DNA of 37,304 bases from Candidatus Falkowbacteria bacterium CG10_big_fil_rev_8_21_14_0_10_39_11. Its GTDB lineage: Bacteria > Patescibacteriota > Patescibacteriia > UBA11705. This document shows positions 20,417 to 29,657 of the stretch, piece by piece (position 1 is the first letter of the stretch; each line of letters opens with the position of its first letter). The translations under genes and the position numbers were made by a program. Location: the NCBI GenBank assembly GCA_002773615.1, contig PFAP01000001.1, positions 1 to 37,304 on the forward strand. The letters run 5' to 3'. Under the pieces are notes generated by a model. That model had not been told where the DNA came from, searched no databases, and saw only the letters and a list, made by a program, of their open reading frames with translations.

Positions 20417-20773
20417 ATGAGTAATATAAAGAAAAAAATTGGTAACTGGGGCGAAGAAAATGCGGCCCGTTTTTTAATTAACCGAGGTTATGCCATTGTA
20501 CAGAAAAATTATCATTCACGTTATGGTGAAATTGATATTATCTGCACCAAGGATGATGAATTGATCTTTGTTGAAGTCAAAACCAGACGACAGGGCGGTT
20601 TGGGTAGTGGTGAAGAGTCTGTTGATTACAAAAAACGACAAAAGATAAGGTTAACGATAGAAGATTATTTGCAAAAACATGAGACTAAAGGTTTCCCACA
20701 ATTTGATGTTATTGTTATAGAGTTGAATGGTGTCAAACAGAAAATAAATCATTACCGATCTGTTGAAATCTAG
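20417..20773 (+). CDS. YraN/UPF0102 family nuclease-like protein
   Basis: 118 residues with the restriction-endonuclease-like fold of the UPF0102 family. The N-terminus has GNWGEENAARFLINRGYAIVQ, then NYHSRYGEIDIICTKDDELIFVEVKTRR: E and D of GEIDII and E-x-K of FVEVKTR are the metal-site residues of the PD-(D/E)XK type. Family members are linked to DNA uptake or repair by genome context, but the exact role is not settled. Here it follows the 79-residue membrane protein in one transcript. Confidence 0.9.
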   Translation: MSNIKKKIGNWGEENAARFLINRGYAIVQKNYHSRYGEIDIICTKDDELIFVEVKTRRQGGLGSGEESVDYKKRQKIRLTIEDYLQKHETKGFPQFDVIVIELNGVKQKINHYRSVEI

Positions 20774-20794
20774 AGTGCAGAATAGCAAATTTTG

Positions 20795-20803
20795 TGTTAT
20801 AAT
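20795..20803 (+). promoter_or_regulatory. Extended -10 promoter before the 106-aa membrane gene
   Basis: TGTTATAAT, with the perfect hexamer at 20798-20803. Downstream, CAAGAAA and TTTCTTG flank an 11-base loop in the leader just before 20865, which may form a weak hairpin near the start codon. Confidence 0.5.
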
Positions 20804-20890
20804 ATAGAAAATAAATAAATCAATAAAATCATAAGCCAAGAAAACAAATTTTGCTTTCTTGATTTCATGTTTTTTTGTTTTAATGAGCGT

Positions 20891-21208
20891 ATGTTTGATC
20901 CAAAAGACATTGAAAAAAATAAAGTTTTAGCCGCCGTTGGTTATCTTGGAATTTTGTGTTTTGTGCCGTTACTTTTAGCCAAAGATAGCAAGTACGCCAA
21001 ATTCCACGGCAAACAGGGGTTAATTTTATTTATCGCCGAGGTCATAGTCACTTTTGTTAATGTTCTTCCGCTTATCGGACAAGTTATCTGGCTTATCGCT
21101 TTTATTTATTTCATAGTCATGACCATAACCGGTATTGTTAAAGCTCTAAATGGGGAAAAATGGGAATTGCCGATTCTCGGACAGTATACTGACAAAATTA
21201 ACATCTAA
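20891..21208 (+). CDS. Small DUF4870-like membrane protein, about 105 aa
   Basis: The sequence MFDPKDIEKNKVLAAVGYLG followed by LLAKDSKYAKFHGKQGLILF is typical of small Tic20/DUF4870-like membrane proteins, with the conserved FH-x-KQG motif between the first two helices. Three or four helices are visible (about residues 10-26, 45-60, 62-85). The function of the family is unknown. The ATG at 20891 fits the family start; an upstream in-frame ATG at 20867 would add eight unlikely residues. Single-gene unit before pyk. Confidence 0.75.
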   Translation: MFDPKDIEKNKVLAAVGYLGILCFVPLLLAKDSKYAKFHGKQGLILFIAEVIVTFVNVLPLIGQVIWLIAFIYFIVMTITGIVKALNGEKWELPILGQYTDKINI

Positions 21209-21260
21209 ATTACCAGTGGTTAATGTCCCGATTAACTAATGAAATAATTATCCAGTTTAT

Positions 21261-22697
21261 ATGGCTCGTACAAAAATAGTTTGCACTATTGGACCAGCGT
21301 CCAAATCAAAAAAAACAATACAAGATTTGATCAAAAGCGGGCTTAATGTTGCACGGCTGAATTTTTCTCATGGGACTCATGCCGATCACAAGTCGTTGTT
21401 AACCAATATTAGAAGTATGGCTGATAAGATGAATCGTACCGTGGCCATCCTTCAAGATCTTCAGGGGCCTCGTATTCGAATCGGGGATATTGGTAGTAAG
21501 GAGAGGGAATTAAAAGACAATGAAAAAGTTATTATCACCACCAGCAAGGTGACAAAGGATAGTAAAAAGATTCCCATAACATATGATCGTCTACATTCGG
21601 AAGTTGAAAAAGGCCATCGCATCTTGATTGTTGATGGTTTGATCCAGCTGGTCGTTGACCAGGTGACCGGCAGAGATATTCATGCTAGTGTAGTGATTGG
21701 CGGAATCATCGCGAGTCACAAAGGAGTGAATTTGCCGGACACTGCCGTTAGTATTCCATCCTTGACCGATAAGGATAAAAAAGATGTTGAATTTGGCGTG
21801 GAAAATGATGTTGATTATATGGCTTTGTCATTTGTCCGTAGTGCCAAAGATGTTTATGATTTGAAGTATCTGATTAAAAGTTATGAGAAAAAACTGAAGA
21901 AAAAAATAACCAATCCAATAAAAATAGTTGTGAAGGTTGAGCGCAAGGAGGCGATTGATAATTTGGAGGAAATAATTGAAGCCACCGATGCCGTTATGGT
22001 CGCTCGCGGTGACTTGGGCATTGAGCTGCCGGCTGAAGATGTGCCATTGATGCAAAAAATGATCATTGATCATTGTTTAGAAAAAGCCAAACCGGTAATA
22101 GTTGCGACTCAAATGCTCGACTCAATGATTCACAATCCACGACCAACTCGTGCCGAAGTGAGTGATGTGGCTAATGCGGTTATTGATCATACCGATGCTT
22201 TGATGCTTTCTGGCGAAACTGCAACCGGTTCTTATCCCATCCAGACCGTTTCTTACATGAAGCGGATTATTGAAAAAACAGAAGCCTCAGCCTACGATGA
22301 TTTGGCGCCACAATTATATTCAAAAAAAATCGAGCCAACTAATGAAGCGATTGGGAGAATTGCCAACATCTTAGCCACTTCTGTTGATGCCAAATTGATA
22401 TTGGTCGCATCAATTTCCGGTTATGCTGGGCGTATCATCAGTCGTTATCGGCCAGAATTACCAATTTTAGTCGCATGTGACAATAATAGAGTAAAGCAGC
22501 AATTAATTTTATCATGGGGGGTTGTCCCATTTATTATTCCGACTTGTCGGACAGTTGAGGAGCTTATTGATCGGTCAATCAGTCATCTAAAAAAAGAGAA
22601 GCTTATATTTAAGAGTGATAAAATTATCATAATCGCCGGTGAGCCGGTCGGTAGTAGTGGTAATGTAAATTTGGTCGAAATAAAAGAAATCAATTAG
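21261..22697 (+). CDS. pyk: Pyruvate kinase
   Basis: Converts PEP and ADP to pyruvate and ATP, the last step of glycolysis. TKIVCTIGPASKSKKT at the N-terminus and NVARLNFSHG near 28-37 belong to the substrate site; MVARGDLGIELP near 246-257 holds the metal-binding segment; LSGETATGSYP near 320 is the usual ET-A-G-x-YP motif. The C-terminal domain (about 345-478) is complete. 478 residues is normal. No SD. ppsA follows after six bases, so both enzymes of the PEP/pyruvate step are on one transcript. Confidence 0.95.
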   Translation: MARTKIVCTIGPASKSKKTIQDLIKSGLNVARLNFSHGTHADHKSLLTNIRSMADKMNRTVAILQDLQGPRIRIGDIGSKERELKDNEKVIITTSKVTKDSKKIPITYDRLHSEVEKGHRILIVDGLIQLVVDQVTGRDIHASVVIGGIIASHKGVNLPDTAVSIPSLTDKDKKDVEFGVENDVDYMALSFVRSAKDVYDLKYLIKSYEKKLKKKITNPIKIVVKVERKEAIDNLEEIIEATDAVMVARGDLGIELPAEDVPLMQKMIIDHCLEKAKPVIVATQMLDSMIHNPRPTRAEVSDVANAVIDHTDALMLSGETATGSYPIQTVSYMKRIIEKTEASAYDDLAPQLYSKKIEPTNEAIGRIANILATSVDAKLILVASISGYAGRIISRYRPELPILVACDNNRVKQQLILSWGVVPFIIPTCRTVEELIDRSISHLKKEKLIFKSDKIIIIAGEPVGSSGNVNLVEIKEIN

Positions 22698-22703
22698 ATT
22701 TAT

Positions 22704-25076
22704 ATGCCAGCCCAAAAAAACGAAAATATTTTATGGTTCAAACAGGTCGGGAAGAACGATTTGGGTTTGGTTGGTGGCAAAAATTCAGCTTTGGGTGAAA
22801 TGTATTCAAAACTAACAAAAACTGGCATCAATGTGCCAAATGGTTTTTGTGTGACCGCCAAGGCATATCAAGAATTTCTGAAATATGCGGGGCTAAAGAC
22901 TAAAATCGCTAGTTTACTTAAAGATCTGGATACAAATAATTCCCAGGAACTAGCCCAGCGAGGTAAAGATATTCGATCTTTGATTCTCGAAGCAGAATTT
23001 TCAGACCAGTTGAAAGCTGATATTGTAAAAAATTATAAAAAACTTTCCGTTTTGTGTGGTGTTACTGATGTCGATGTTGCCGTTAGGAGCTCGGCCACTG
23101 CTGAGGATTTACCGATGGCTTCATTTGCCGGACAGCTGGAATCATATTTGAATATTTCTGGCTCGGAAAAGTTATTGATGACCGTTAAGATGTGTATCGC
23201 TTCGTTGTACACAGATCGAGCAATCTCGTATCGGCAAGATCAAAAATTTTCCCATTCAAAAGTTTCCTTGTCGGTTGGGGTTCAGCAAATGGTTCGCAGT
23301 GATATGGCTGGAGCGGGAGTTATGTTCACTCTCGATACGGAATCTGGTTTTCGAGACTTAATTTTGATCAATGCTTCATGGGGGCTGGGTGAAAATATTG
23401 TCAAAGGTCGAGTTGATCCTGATGAATATTATGTCTATAAGCCGACCTTTAATGGGAAATTCAAACCATTATTGAAAAAGCAAGTCGGTCGAAAACAACT
23501 GAGGTTGGTTTATTCCAAAAAAACCAGTCAATCGGTCAAAAATCTAATTACCTCAAGCGAAGAACGTAAAAAGCTTGTCTTGTCTGACAAAGAAATATTA
23601 CAGTTGGCTGAGTGGGGGATGACAATTGAAAAATATTTTAAGCGTCCGATGGATATAGAGTGGGCCAAAGATGGCAAAAGTCGTAAGTTGTTTATCGTCC
23701 AAGCTCGTCCTGAAACGGTTTATTCGACCAAAGATAAAAGCATTTTTGAGGATTATCAGTTGATCAAACACGGCAAAGAACTGGTTTCTGGCACCAGTGT
23801 TGGCAACAAAATTGGTGCTGGTCCTGTTCGTATCATCAAAAATCCGACCGGTCTTGCCGCCTTCAAACCCGGTGAAGTTTTGGTTGCTCGCATGACCGAT
23901 CCAGCTTGGGAGCCAATGATGAAAAAAGCCAGCGCTATTATTACCGATTCTGGTGGGCGAACTTGCCATGCAGCAATTGTCAGCCGAGAATTGGGCGTCC
24001 CATGTATTGTTGGTACAAAAAATGGGACAAAAAAAATTTCAAACCGAAGCCAGGTTACTGTCGATTGCAGTTCTGGTATTCAGGGCTTTGTTTATTCTGG
24101 ATTGGCAGAGTTTACTAAGCAAAAAGTCAATTTGAAAAAAATTAAGAAGCCAACAGGGGTCAAGATTATGATGAATGTTGGCAACCCACATACCGCGTTC
24201 GCTTATTCATCGTTACCCAATGATGGTATTGGTCTCGCTCGTGAAGAATTTATCATTACAGACTATATCCGGATTCATCCGCTGGCTTTGATCAATTATT
24301 ATGGCTTGCCGCTTGAACTCAAAAAGAAAATTGAAGCTTTGACTTCAAATTATTCCAATAAGAAAGATTTTTTTGTTGACAAGTTGGCTGAGGGCATCGG
24401 CCAGTTGGCCGCCTCAGTCTATCCCAAGGAAATTATCGTTCGTTTCTCAGATTTTAAAACCAATGAGTATAAAAAATTGATTGGTGGTTCATTATTTGAG
24501 CCTCAGGAAGAAAATCCTATGTTGGGTTGGCGAGGCGCCTCTCGTTATTATGACCCCAAAGTAAAGCAAGCTTTTGTTTTGGAATGTCGGGCTGTTAGAA
24601 AAGTTATCAACCAATTCGGCTTGGACAATGTATCGGTCATGATCCCATTTGTCAGAACCGTTGATGAGGCTAAGAAGGTTTTGGCTATAATGCGTGCCAA
24701 TAATTTAAAACGAACTCGACGGCAAAAAGTTTATTTAATGTGTGAATTGCCAGCCAATATAATTTTGGCCAAAGATTTTTTAAATTTGGTTGATGGGTTT
24801 AGTATCGGTAGTAATGATTTGACCCAACTCATATTGGGGGTTGATCGGGATTCGGATACGATTAGTGCTCTGTATGACGAAAGAAACCCAGCGGTACTGG
24901 CCAGTATTGCCGAGGTTATCAACGTCGCAAAAAAAATGAATAAAAAAATCGGTATTTGCGGTCAAGCCCCATCTGATTTCCCTGACTTTGCCCGATATTT
25001 ATTGAAACACAGGATTGATAGTATGTCATTGACTCCAGATTCAATTATAAAAACCATAAAAGCGCTAAAGAAATAG
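22704..25076 (+). CDS. ppsA: Phosphoenolpyruvate synthase
   Basis: Makes PEP from pyruvate, ATP and water, releasing AMP and phosphate. Three domains are visible: the N-terminal ATP-grasp-like PEP/pyruvate-binding domain (VGGKNSALGEM near 19-29, VRSSATAEDLPMASFAGQ near 128-145), the mobile phosphohistidine domain with H422 in GGRTCHAAIVSREL, and the C-terminal TIM-barrel domain with C752 in GICGQAPSD. The length of 790 fits PpsA. There is no sign of degeneration. Transcribed with pyk and followed after a few bases by an amino-acid permease. Confidence 0.95.
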   Translation: MPAQKNENILWFKQVGKNDLGLVGGKNSALGEMYSKLTKTGINVPNGFCVTAKAYQEFLKYAGLKTKIASLLKDLDTNNSQELAQRGKDIRSLILEAEFSDQLKADIVKNYKKLSVLCGVTDVDVAVRSSATAEDLPMASFAGQLESYLNISGSEKLLMTVKMCIASLYTDRAISYRQDQKFSHSKVSLSVGVQQMVRSDMAGAGVMFTLDTESGFRDLILINASWGLGENIVKGRVDPDEYYVYKPTFNGKFKPLLKKQVGRKQLRLVYSKKTSQSVKNLITSSEERKKLVLSDKEILQLAEWGMTIEKYFKRPMDIEWAKDGKSRKLFIVQARPETVYSTKDKSIFEDYQLIKHGKELVSGTSVGNKIGAGPVRIIKNPTGLAAFKPGEVLVARMTDPAWEPMMKKASAIITDSGGRTCHAAIVSRELGVPCIVGTKNGTKKISNRSQVTVDCSSGIQGFVYSGLAEFTKQKVNLKKIKKPTGVKIMMNVGNPHTAFAYSSLPNDGIGLAREEFIITDYIRIHPLALINYYGLPLELKKKIEALTSNYSNKKDFFVDKLAEGIGQLAASVYPKEIIVRFSDFKTNEYKKLIGGSLFEPQEENPMLGWRGASRYYDPKVKQAFVLECRAVRKVINQFGLDNVSVMIPFVRTVDEAKKVLAIMRANNLKRTRRQKVYLMCELPANIILAKDFLNLVDGFSIGSNDLTQLILGVDRDSDTISALYDERNPAVLASIAEVINVAKKMNKKIGICGQAPSDFPDFARYLLKHRIDSMSLTPDSIIKTIKALKK

Positions 25077-25089
25077 CATGGGAGGGAAA

Positions 25090-26235
25090 ATGAAAAATAT
25101 TGTTTTTAATAAACAATTTTGGCAAGCAGTGGCTATTCTTGTCGGCACAATTATTGGCGCCGGCATTCTTGGTATCCCATATGTTATTGCTCAGTCTGGA
25201 TTTTTATCAGGTCTAGGTATTATTGTTCTTCTTGGCCTTGCGGCCATGATCATCAATCTAATGATTGCTGAAGTTATGATGCGAACCAGGTTTCGTCATC
25301 AGCTTAGTGGCTTGGCCGGCAAGTATCTCGGTAAGCCATTTGAACATATTCAAGCCCTCAGCGTTATTATTGGTACTTATGGTGGGTTGACCGCCTATAT
25401 TATCGGAGAGGGTCAAGTATTATCTGTTTTGTTTGGTACGCCAGAAAAAAACTTGCAGTATAGTTTGCTTTTTTTATTAATTGGAACCATTATCCTGCTT
25501 ATTGGTTTACGTATTATCAAAGTATTAGAGACGTTTTTAGTTTTACTTCTCATTCTGGCTTTACTTGTTATTACCGGCTGGAGTTTACCCAGTCTTGATT
25601 TGAGTAATTTAGTCTATAATCATTTTGATAAAATGTTTGTCCCATATGGAGTTTTGTTATTTGCCTATGGCGGCATGGGCTCAATTTTTTCGATCAAAGA
25701 GGTTCTGAATAAGAAAAAACATTTGATTCGTCCAGCCATTATTGTCGGTAGTCTAATCCCGCTTATTCTATACGCTCTATTTGCCTTTATTGTTGTTGGT
25801 GTTACCGGTTTAGCGACGACGGACATTGCTACGATTGGTTTGGGCGCCACCATTGGATACAAAATATTATTAGTTAGCAATATATTTGCCGTTTTGGCAA
25901 TGGCTACCAGCTTTTTTACCCTTGGGATTGGTTTGCTCCAACTTTTCCACTTTGATTATCGGCTGCCAGTCTGGTTATCCTGGCTTCTAGTGATAATTTT
26001 CCCTCTGATGATATTCTTGTTTGTTAGTCATAATTTTATTCAAGTGATTGGTACCGCCGGTAGTTTGACCTTTGGGTTGACCGGTGTTTTGGTGGTTTTA
26101 TCCTTTTGGCGAGCCAAAAAAGAGGGTGATCAACAGCCGGCTTTTTCCTTACCCAAATTCAAGTGGGTCGGTTTGTCTCTTGTGGCCATGTTTACGGTTG
26201 GTTTTGCCTTGACAATTATAAAATTATTTAGTTGA
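25090..26235 (+). CDS. Amino-acid permease of the aromatic amino-acid (HAAAP) type
   Basis: A polytopic transporter of 381 residues with about ten to eleven membrane helices. The first helix region GTIIGAGILGIPYVIAQSG carries the G-A-G-xxx-P signature of the APC fold, most like the Trp/Tyr permease group (PF03222). An amino-acid substrate is likely; which one cannot be told. ATG 25090 is preferred because GGAGGG at 25081-25086 precedes it, making it one of few core-type genes with an SD here; ATG 25078, one base after the ppsA stop, is an alternative adding four residues. Uptake of amino acids fits an organism with limited synthesis. Confidence 0.85.
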   Translation: MKNIVFNKQFWQAVAILVGTIIGAGILGIPYVIAQSGFLSGLGIIVLLGLAAMIINLMIAEVMMRTRFRHQLSGLAGKYLGKPFEHIQALSVIIGTYGGLTAYIIGEGQVLSVLFGTPEKNLQYSLLFLLIGTIILLIGLRIIKVLETFLVLLLILALLVITGWSLPSLDLSNLVYNHFDKMFVPYGVLLFAYGGMGSIFSIKEVLNKKKHLIRPAIIVGSLIPLILYALFAFIVVGVTGLATTDIATIGLGATIGYKILLVSNIFAVLAMATSFFTLGIGLLQLFHFDYRLPVWLSWLLVIIFPLMIFLFVSHNFIQVIGTAGSLTFGLTGVLVVLSFWRAKKEGDQQPAFSLPKFKWVGLSLVAMFTVGFALTIIKLFS

Positions 26236-26260
26236 CAAACTGACATTTTTTAGTTAAAAT
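26232..26260 (+). promoter_or_regulatory. Promoter of the surface-glycan cluster
   Basis: TTGACA (26232-26237) overlaps the TGA stop of the permease; a 17-base spacer leads to TAAAAT (26255-26260). The glycosyltransferase ATG is at 26295, leaving a leader of about 28 bases without SD. Confidence 0.75.
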
Positions 26261-26294
26261 AGCCAAAAGTTAATTACTCACTTATTTTTGTGTC

Positions 26295-27794
26295 ATGAAA
26301 CCTCAAACAAAAAAAAGACTACATGAAATGTTCCCCGCCACCCTGGTTTGGGCCGTATTGATTGGATCCTTAGTTCTTTCGTTTATCAAACCACTTTGGG
26401 TGATTTATTTCATTATTGCATTTGATTTATTGTGGTTAATCAGGATTATATACTTTTCAATCCTGTTATTTTTTTCTTGGAAAAATTACCGTCGAGAGGC
26501 TGATATAGATTGGTTCAAGCGTCTAAAAGATGAAAATAAGGATTGGGAGCGGATTTACCATTATGTCCTTCTACCCACAGCGGGAGAACCGTTTGAAGTT
26601 TTGGATACAACCTTGAACAGTTTAACCAAAAACAACTTTCCTCTAGATCACTTCATTGTTCACTTGGCCGGTGAAGAAAGGTTCCAGGAACAGTTTGTGG
26701 AAATTTGGGAGCAGATTGAGAAAAAATACAAAAACAAATTTTTCAAACTTATTTATACCCTTCATCCCGATGGTCTGCCTGGTGAAATGAAAGGCAAGGG
26801 CGCCAACGCTCATTTTGCTGGTTGGGCAGGGAAAAAAGTTATCGACAAAATGAATATTCCCTATGAAGATATTCTTTGTTCATATTTTGATTCTGACACC
26901 CAGGCTCATCCAGCATACTTTGCCAATTTAACTTACAAATTCTTAACAACGGAAAATCCGCTACGCAAAGCTTATCAGCCGGCCGTTGTTTACAATAATA
27001 ATATCTGGGAGGCTCCGGCTATCACCCGTATTACCGCTTTTGGTACGGTTTTTTGGCTTATGGCAGAGTTGGTTCGACCAGAACGTATGCTGACATTTTC
27101 TTCCCATTCAATGCCATACAAAGCTTTGGTTGATATTGGTTTCTGGCAAAAAGATATTGTCACCGATGACTCCAGAATTTTTCTTCAAGGCTTTTTTCGC
27201 TACGATGGAGACTTCAAGGTGGTCCCAATGTATGTCCCCGTATCGATGGACAACGTTGAAGCTGACACTTGGTGGCAAAGTGCCAAAAATCTCTACAAAC
27301 AACAACGTCGTTGGGCTTGGGGGGTTGAGCATTTCCCATATTTGATGCAGCAGTATCGCTCTCATCCCAAAATTTCCAAATGGGAAAAATTCCGTCACGC
27401 TTTCAATCAAACCGAAGGCATGTTCTCTTGGGCTTCCGCTCCGATTTTAATTTTTATTCTTGGTCGGTTGCCATTATGGGTTGCCGGTCGAGGGGCTCAG
27501 TCTTCATCAGTGATTGTTCAAAACACCCCTTTTGTTCTAGAATGGTTAATGGGAGCCGCCATGTTTGGTATCTTGATTTTAGCTATTTTCAGTTTATTGG
27601 TATTACCCAAACGACCTCAGGCTCATCCCAAGTCAAAATGGCTAATCATGATTCTCCAATGGATTATGCTTCCAGTCACGATGATTATATTTGGTTCTAT
27701 TCCAGCCATTGACGCCCAAACGCGTTTAGCTCTTGGCAAAAAGTATCACCTTGGTTTCTGGGTTACACCAAAGAAACGCTTAATTAAATTCTAG
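26295..27794 (+). CDS. Membrane glycosyltransferase, family 2
   Basis: Processive-type GT-A glycosyltransferase of 499 residues. Two N-terminal membrane helices (about residues 14-62) precede the catalytic domain, in which the nucleotide-sugar site appears as SYFDSDTQAH near 196 (the D-x-D motif), TDDSRIFLQGF near 289 provides the catalytic aspartate, and YKQQRRWAWGVEHF near 334 the Q-xx-RW motif of cellulose-synthase-like enzymes. Three more helices follow at the C-terminus (about 375-470). It probably extends or exports a surface polysaccharide or glycolipid. First gene of the surface cluster; the sugar is unknown. Confidence 0.85.
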   Translation: MKPQTKKRLHEMFPATLVWAVLIGSLVLSFIKPLWVIYFIIAFDLLWLIRIIYFSILLFFSWKNYRREADIDWFKRLKDENKDWERIYHYVLLPTAGEPFEVLDTTLNSLTKNNFPLDHFIVHLAGEERFQEQFVEIWEQIEKKYKNKFFKLIYTLHPDGLPGEMKGKGANAHFAGWAGKKVIDKMNIPYEDILCSYFDSDTQAHPAYFANLTYKFLTTENPLRKAYQPAVVYNNNIWEAPAITRITAFGTVFWLMAELVRPERMLTFSSHSMPYKALVDIGFWQKDIVTDDSRIFLQGFFRYDGDFKVVPMYVPVSMDNVEADTWWQSAKNLYKQQRRWAWGVEHFPYLMQQYRSHPKISKWEKFRHAFNQTEGMFSWASAPILIFILGRLPLWVAGRGAQSSSVIVQNTPFVLEWLMGAAMFGILILAIFSLLVLPKRPQAHPKSKWLIMILQWIMLPVTMIIFGSIPAIDAQTRLALGKKYHLGFWVTPKKRLIKF

Positions 27795-27803
27795 AATCCC
27801 GCT

Positions 27804-27835
27804 TCTTATTACTATTTATCAATTACTACCTAACT
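27804..27835 (+). repeat. TTACTAT-type leader repeat before a glycosyltransferase
   Basis: CTTATTACTATTTATC followed by AATTACTACCTAACT touches the ATG at 27836. It belongs with the similar leaders at 15584 and 30118. Confidence 0.5.
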
Positions 27836-28825
27836 ATGTCCAAAGTTTCCGTCAACCTAGTTACCTGGAATGGAGCCAACTACATCATTGGCTGTCTGGA
27901 GTCTTTGTTTGCTCAAACATATCCAGATTTTTCTTTGATGATTATTGACAATGGTTCAACCGATGAAACCGTTGAGCTGATAAATGAAAAATATCCTCAT
28001 CTGAGAATTGTAAAACATCGTGACAATTTAGGTTTTGCCAAGGCCCATAATCAAGCTATTCATTGGACCGATGGGGAATATGTTTTATTGCTCAATCAAG
28101 ACATTATTCTGGAGCCGAATTTTATTGAAAAGTTAGTTCAATTTGCTGATACTCAAGAAAAAGGCGGTGCTTTTACCGGCAAAATATTGCGTTTACAAGA
28201 TAGTCAAAAAACCAAATATATTGATTCGTTAGGTTTAAAGATATTCAAAAATCATCGGACCATTGATCTGGGTGCTGGCGAGCTCGATGAAAGTCAGTAT
28301 GATGCGGTCGAAGAGGTTTTCGGAGTTTCTGGTGCAATTCCTTTGTATCGGCGGTCAGCTTTACAGGCAGTTCAAATGGATAAGCAGTTTTTTGATGAAG
28401 ACTTTTTCAGCTATAAAGAAGACGTTGATTTGGCCTATCGTTTACGTTATGCCGGCTGGAAGGCTTTTAAAGTGCCAATCTCGATCGCTTATCATGATCG
28501 GACCATTGCTGTACCTCAAAAAGATATGTCCAAGATCCAGTTGGCCAAGGCTCGTCGGGGCCGCTCCAAGTTTGCCAACTATTATTCTTATCGTAATCAT
28601 TGGTTTTTTCTGATAAAAGAGTTACCTAGTACTAAGTTGAAATACTTATTTCCAGTTTTACGTTTTGAATTGTTAAAATTTTTCTACATTTTATTTCTGG
28701 AAACATCAAATTTAAAAACAATAAAAGAGGTTTGGAACAAGCGTAAGCACTTTCAAGCCAAACGAAAAATAATCAAAGAAAAACAAAAAATAAAAACAGA
28801 AGAAATTGATTCATGGTTTGCATAG
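27836..28825 (+). CDS. Glycosyltransferase family 2, rhamnosyltransferase-like
   Basis: GT-A fold glycosyltransferase of 329 residues, probably cytoplasmic face of the membrane. The N-terminal block SVNLVTWNGANYIIGCLESL and LMIIDNGSTDETVELI near 36-51 is the usual nucleotide-sugar site; LLLNQDIILEP near 82 replaces D-x-D by N-Q-D; KEDVDLAYRLRYAGWKAF near 199 is the acceptor-side ED motif. The C-terminus is strongly basic (KRKHFQAKRKIIKEKQKIK), which may anchor it to lipid head groups. It resembles enzymes that add rhamnose or similar sugars to surface glycans. The next gene begins just behind its stop codon. Confidence 0.85.
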   Translation: MSKVSVNLVTWNGANYIIGCLESLFAQTYPDFSLMIIDNGSTDETVELINEKYPHLRIVKHRDNLGFAKAHNQAIHWTDGEYVLLLNQDIILEPNFIEKLVQFADTQEKGGAFTGKILRLQDSQKTKYIDSLGLKIFKNHRTIDLGAGELDESQYDAVEEVFGVSGAIPLYRRSALQAVQMDKQFFDEDFFSYKEDVDLAYRLRYAGWKAFKVPISIAYHDRTIAVPQKDMSKIQLAKARRGRSKFANYYSYRNHWFFLIKELPSTKLKYLFPVLRFELLKFFYILFLETSNLKTIKEVWNKRKHFQAKRKIIKEKQKIKTEEIDSWFA

Positions 28826-28827
28826 AT

Positions 28828-29655
28828 ATGGATTTATCAATTGTAATTCTCAACTACAAGTCAAAACGCCTAGTTCGCAACTGTATCAGAGCGATCAAAG
28901 AATCAAATCTTCAAGTAGATTTTGAAATTATTGTTGTTGACAACGATTCTCGTGACAACATTGTCAATGATTTGAGTCAGTACGCCCCGGACGTAAAATT
29001 TGTTTCGTCCGCCAAAAATATTGGTATGGGTGGTGGCAACAATATTGGTATCAAGGTTGCTTCTGGTAAATATATAATCGTTATGAATCCGGATATTTTT
29101 GTTTTCAAGGATTCTTTGCAACTTCTATATAATTTTATCCATCAAAATCCTGATATCGGATTGGCTGCTCCTCGTTTATTAAATCCAGACCGTTCTTTGC
29201 AACATACTTGTTATGAGTGGTATGGATCTTTGACCCCGCTTTATCGGCGGACGTTTCTGGGCCGGATGAAATTTGCTCAGAAGGACTTGGATCGTTTTAT
29301 TATGAAAGATTTTGATCATCAGAGTATTCGGGATGTAAGCTGGTGTCAGGGATCATGTTTTATTGTCTCCAAAAAGGTTTTTGATCAAGTCGGTTTGTTC
29401 GACGATCGATTTTTTATGTATTTTGAAGACACGGATTTATGTCGCCGGATGTGGAACAACAATTTTCGTGTCACCTACGTCGGTACCATTGAAGTGATTC
29501 ACATGCACATGAAGATGAGTCGCGGTGGGTTGCTTCAGCTTTTTACCAACAAATTAACCCGCATGCACATCTCAAGCTGGATGAAGTATTCATGGAAACA
29601 TCGAAAAAAGAACACTCGGGTTGCAGGGGGTGAGCCGCAAACAATATTAAGTTAA
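28828..29655 (+). CDS. Glycosyltransferase family 2
   Basis: 275 residues, same fold as its neighbour. LSIVILNYKSKRLVRNCI opens the fold, IIVVDNDSRDNIV near 36-48 binds the nucleotide, MNPDIFVFKDS near 88 is the D-x-D position as N-P-D, and MYFEDTDLCRRMW near 203 is the acceptor-side motif. Start ATG 28828 is two bases after the stop of the previous gene; ATG 28813 inside that gene would add five residues. Coupled translation with the previous enzyme is likely. The two probably act in sequence on the same glycan. Confidence 0.85.
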   Translation: MDLSIVILNYKSKRLVRNCIRAIKESNLQVDFEIIVVDNDSRDNIVNDLSQYAPDVKFVSSAKNIGMGGGNNIGIKVASGKYIIVMNPDIFVFKDSLQLLYNFIHQNPDIGLAAPRLLNPDRSLQHTCYEWYGSLTPLYRRTFLGRMKFAQKDLDRFIMKDFDHQSIRDVSWCQGSCFIVSKKVFDQVGLFDDRFFMYFEDTDLCRRMWNNNFRVTYVGTIEVIHMHMKMSRGGLLQLFTNKLTRMHISSWMKYSWKHRKKNTRVAGGEPQTILS

Positions 29656-29657
29656 AT

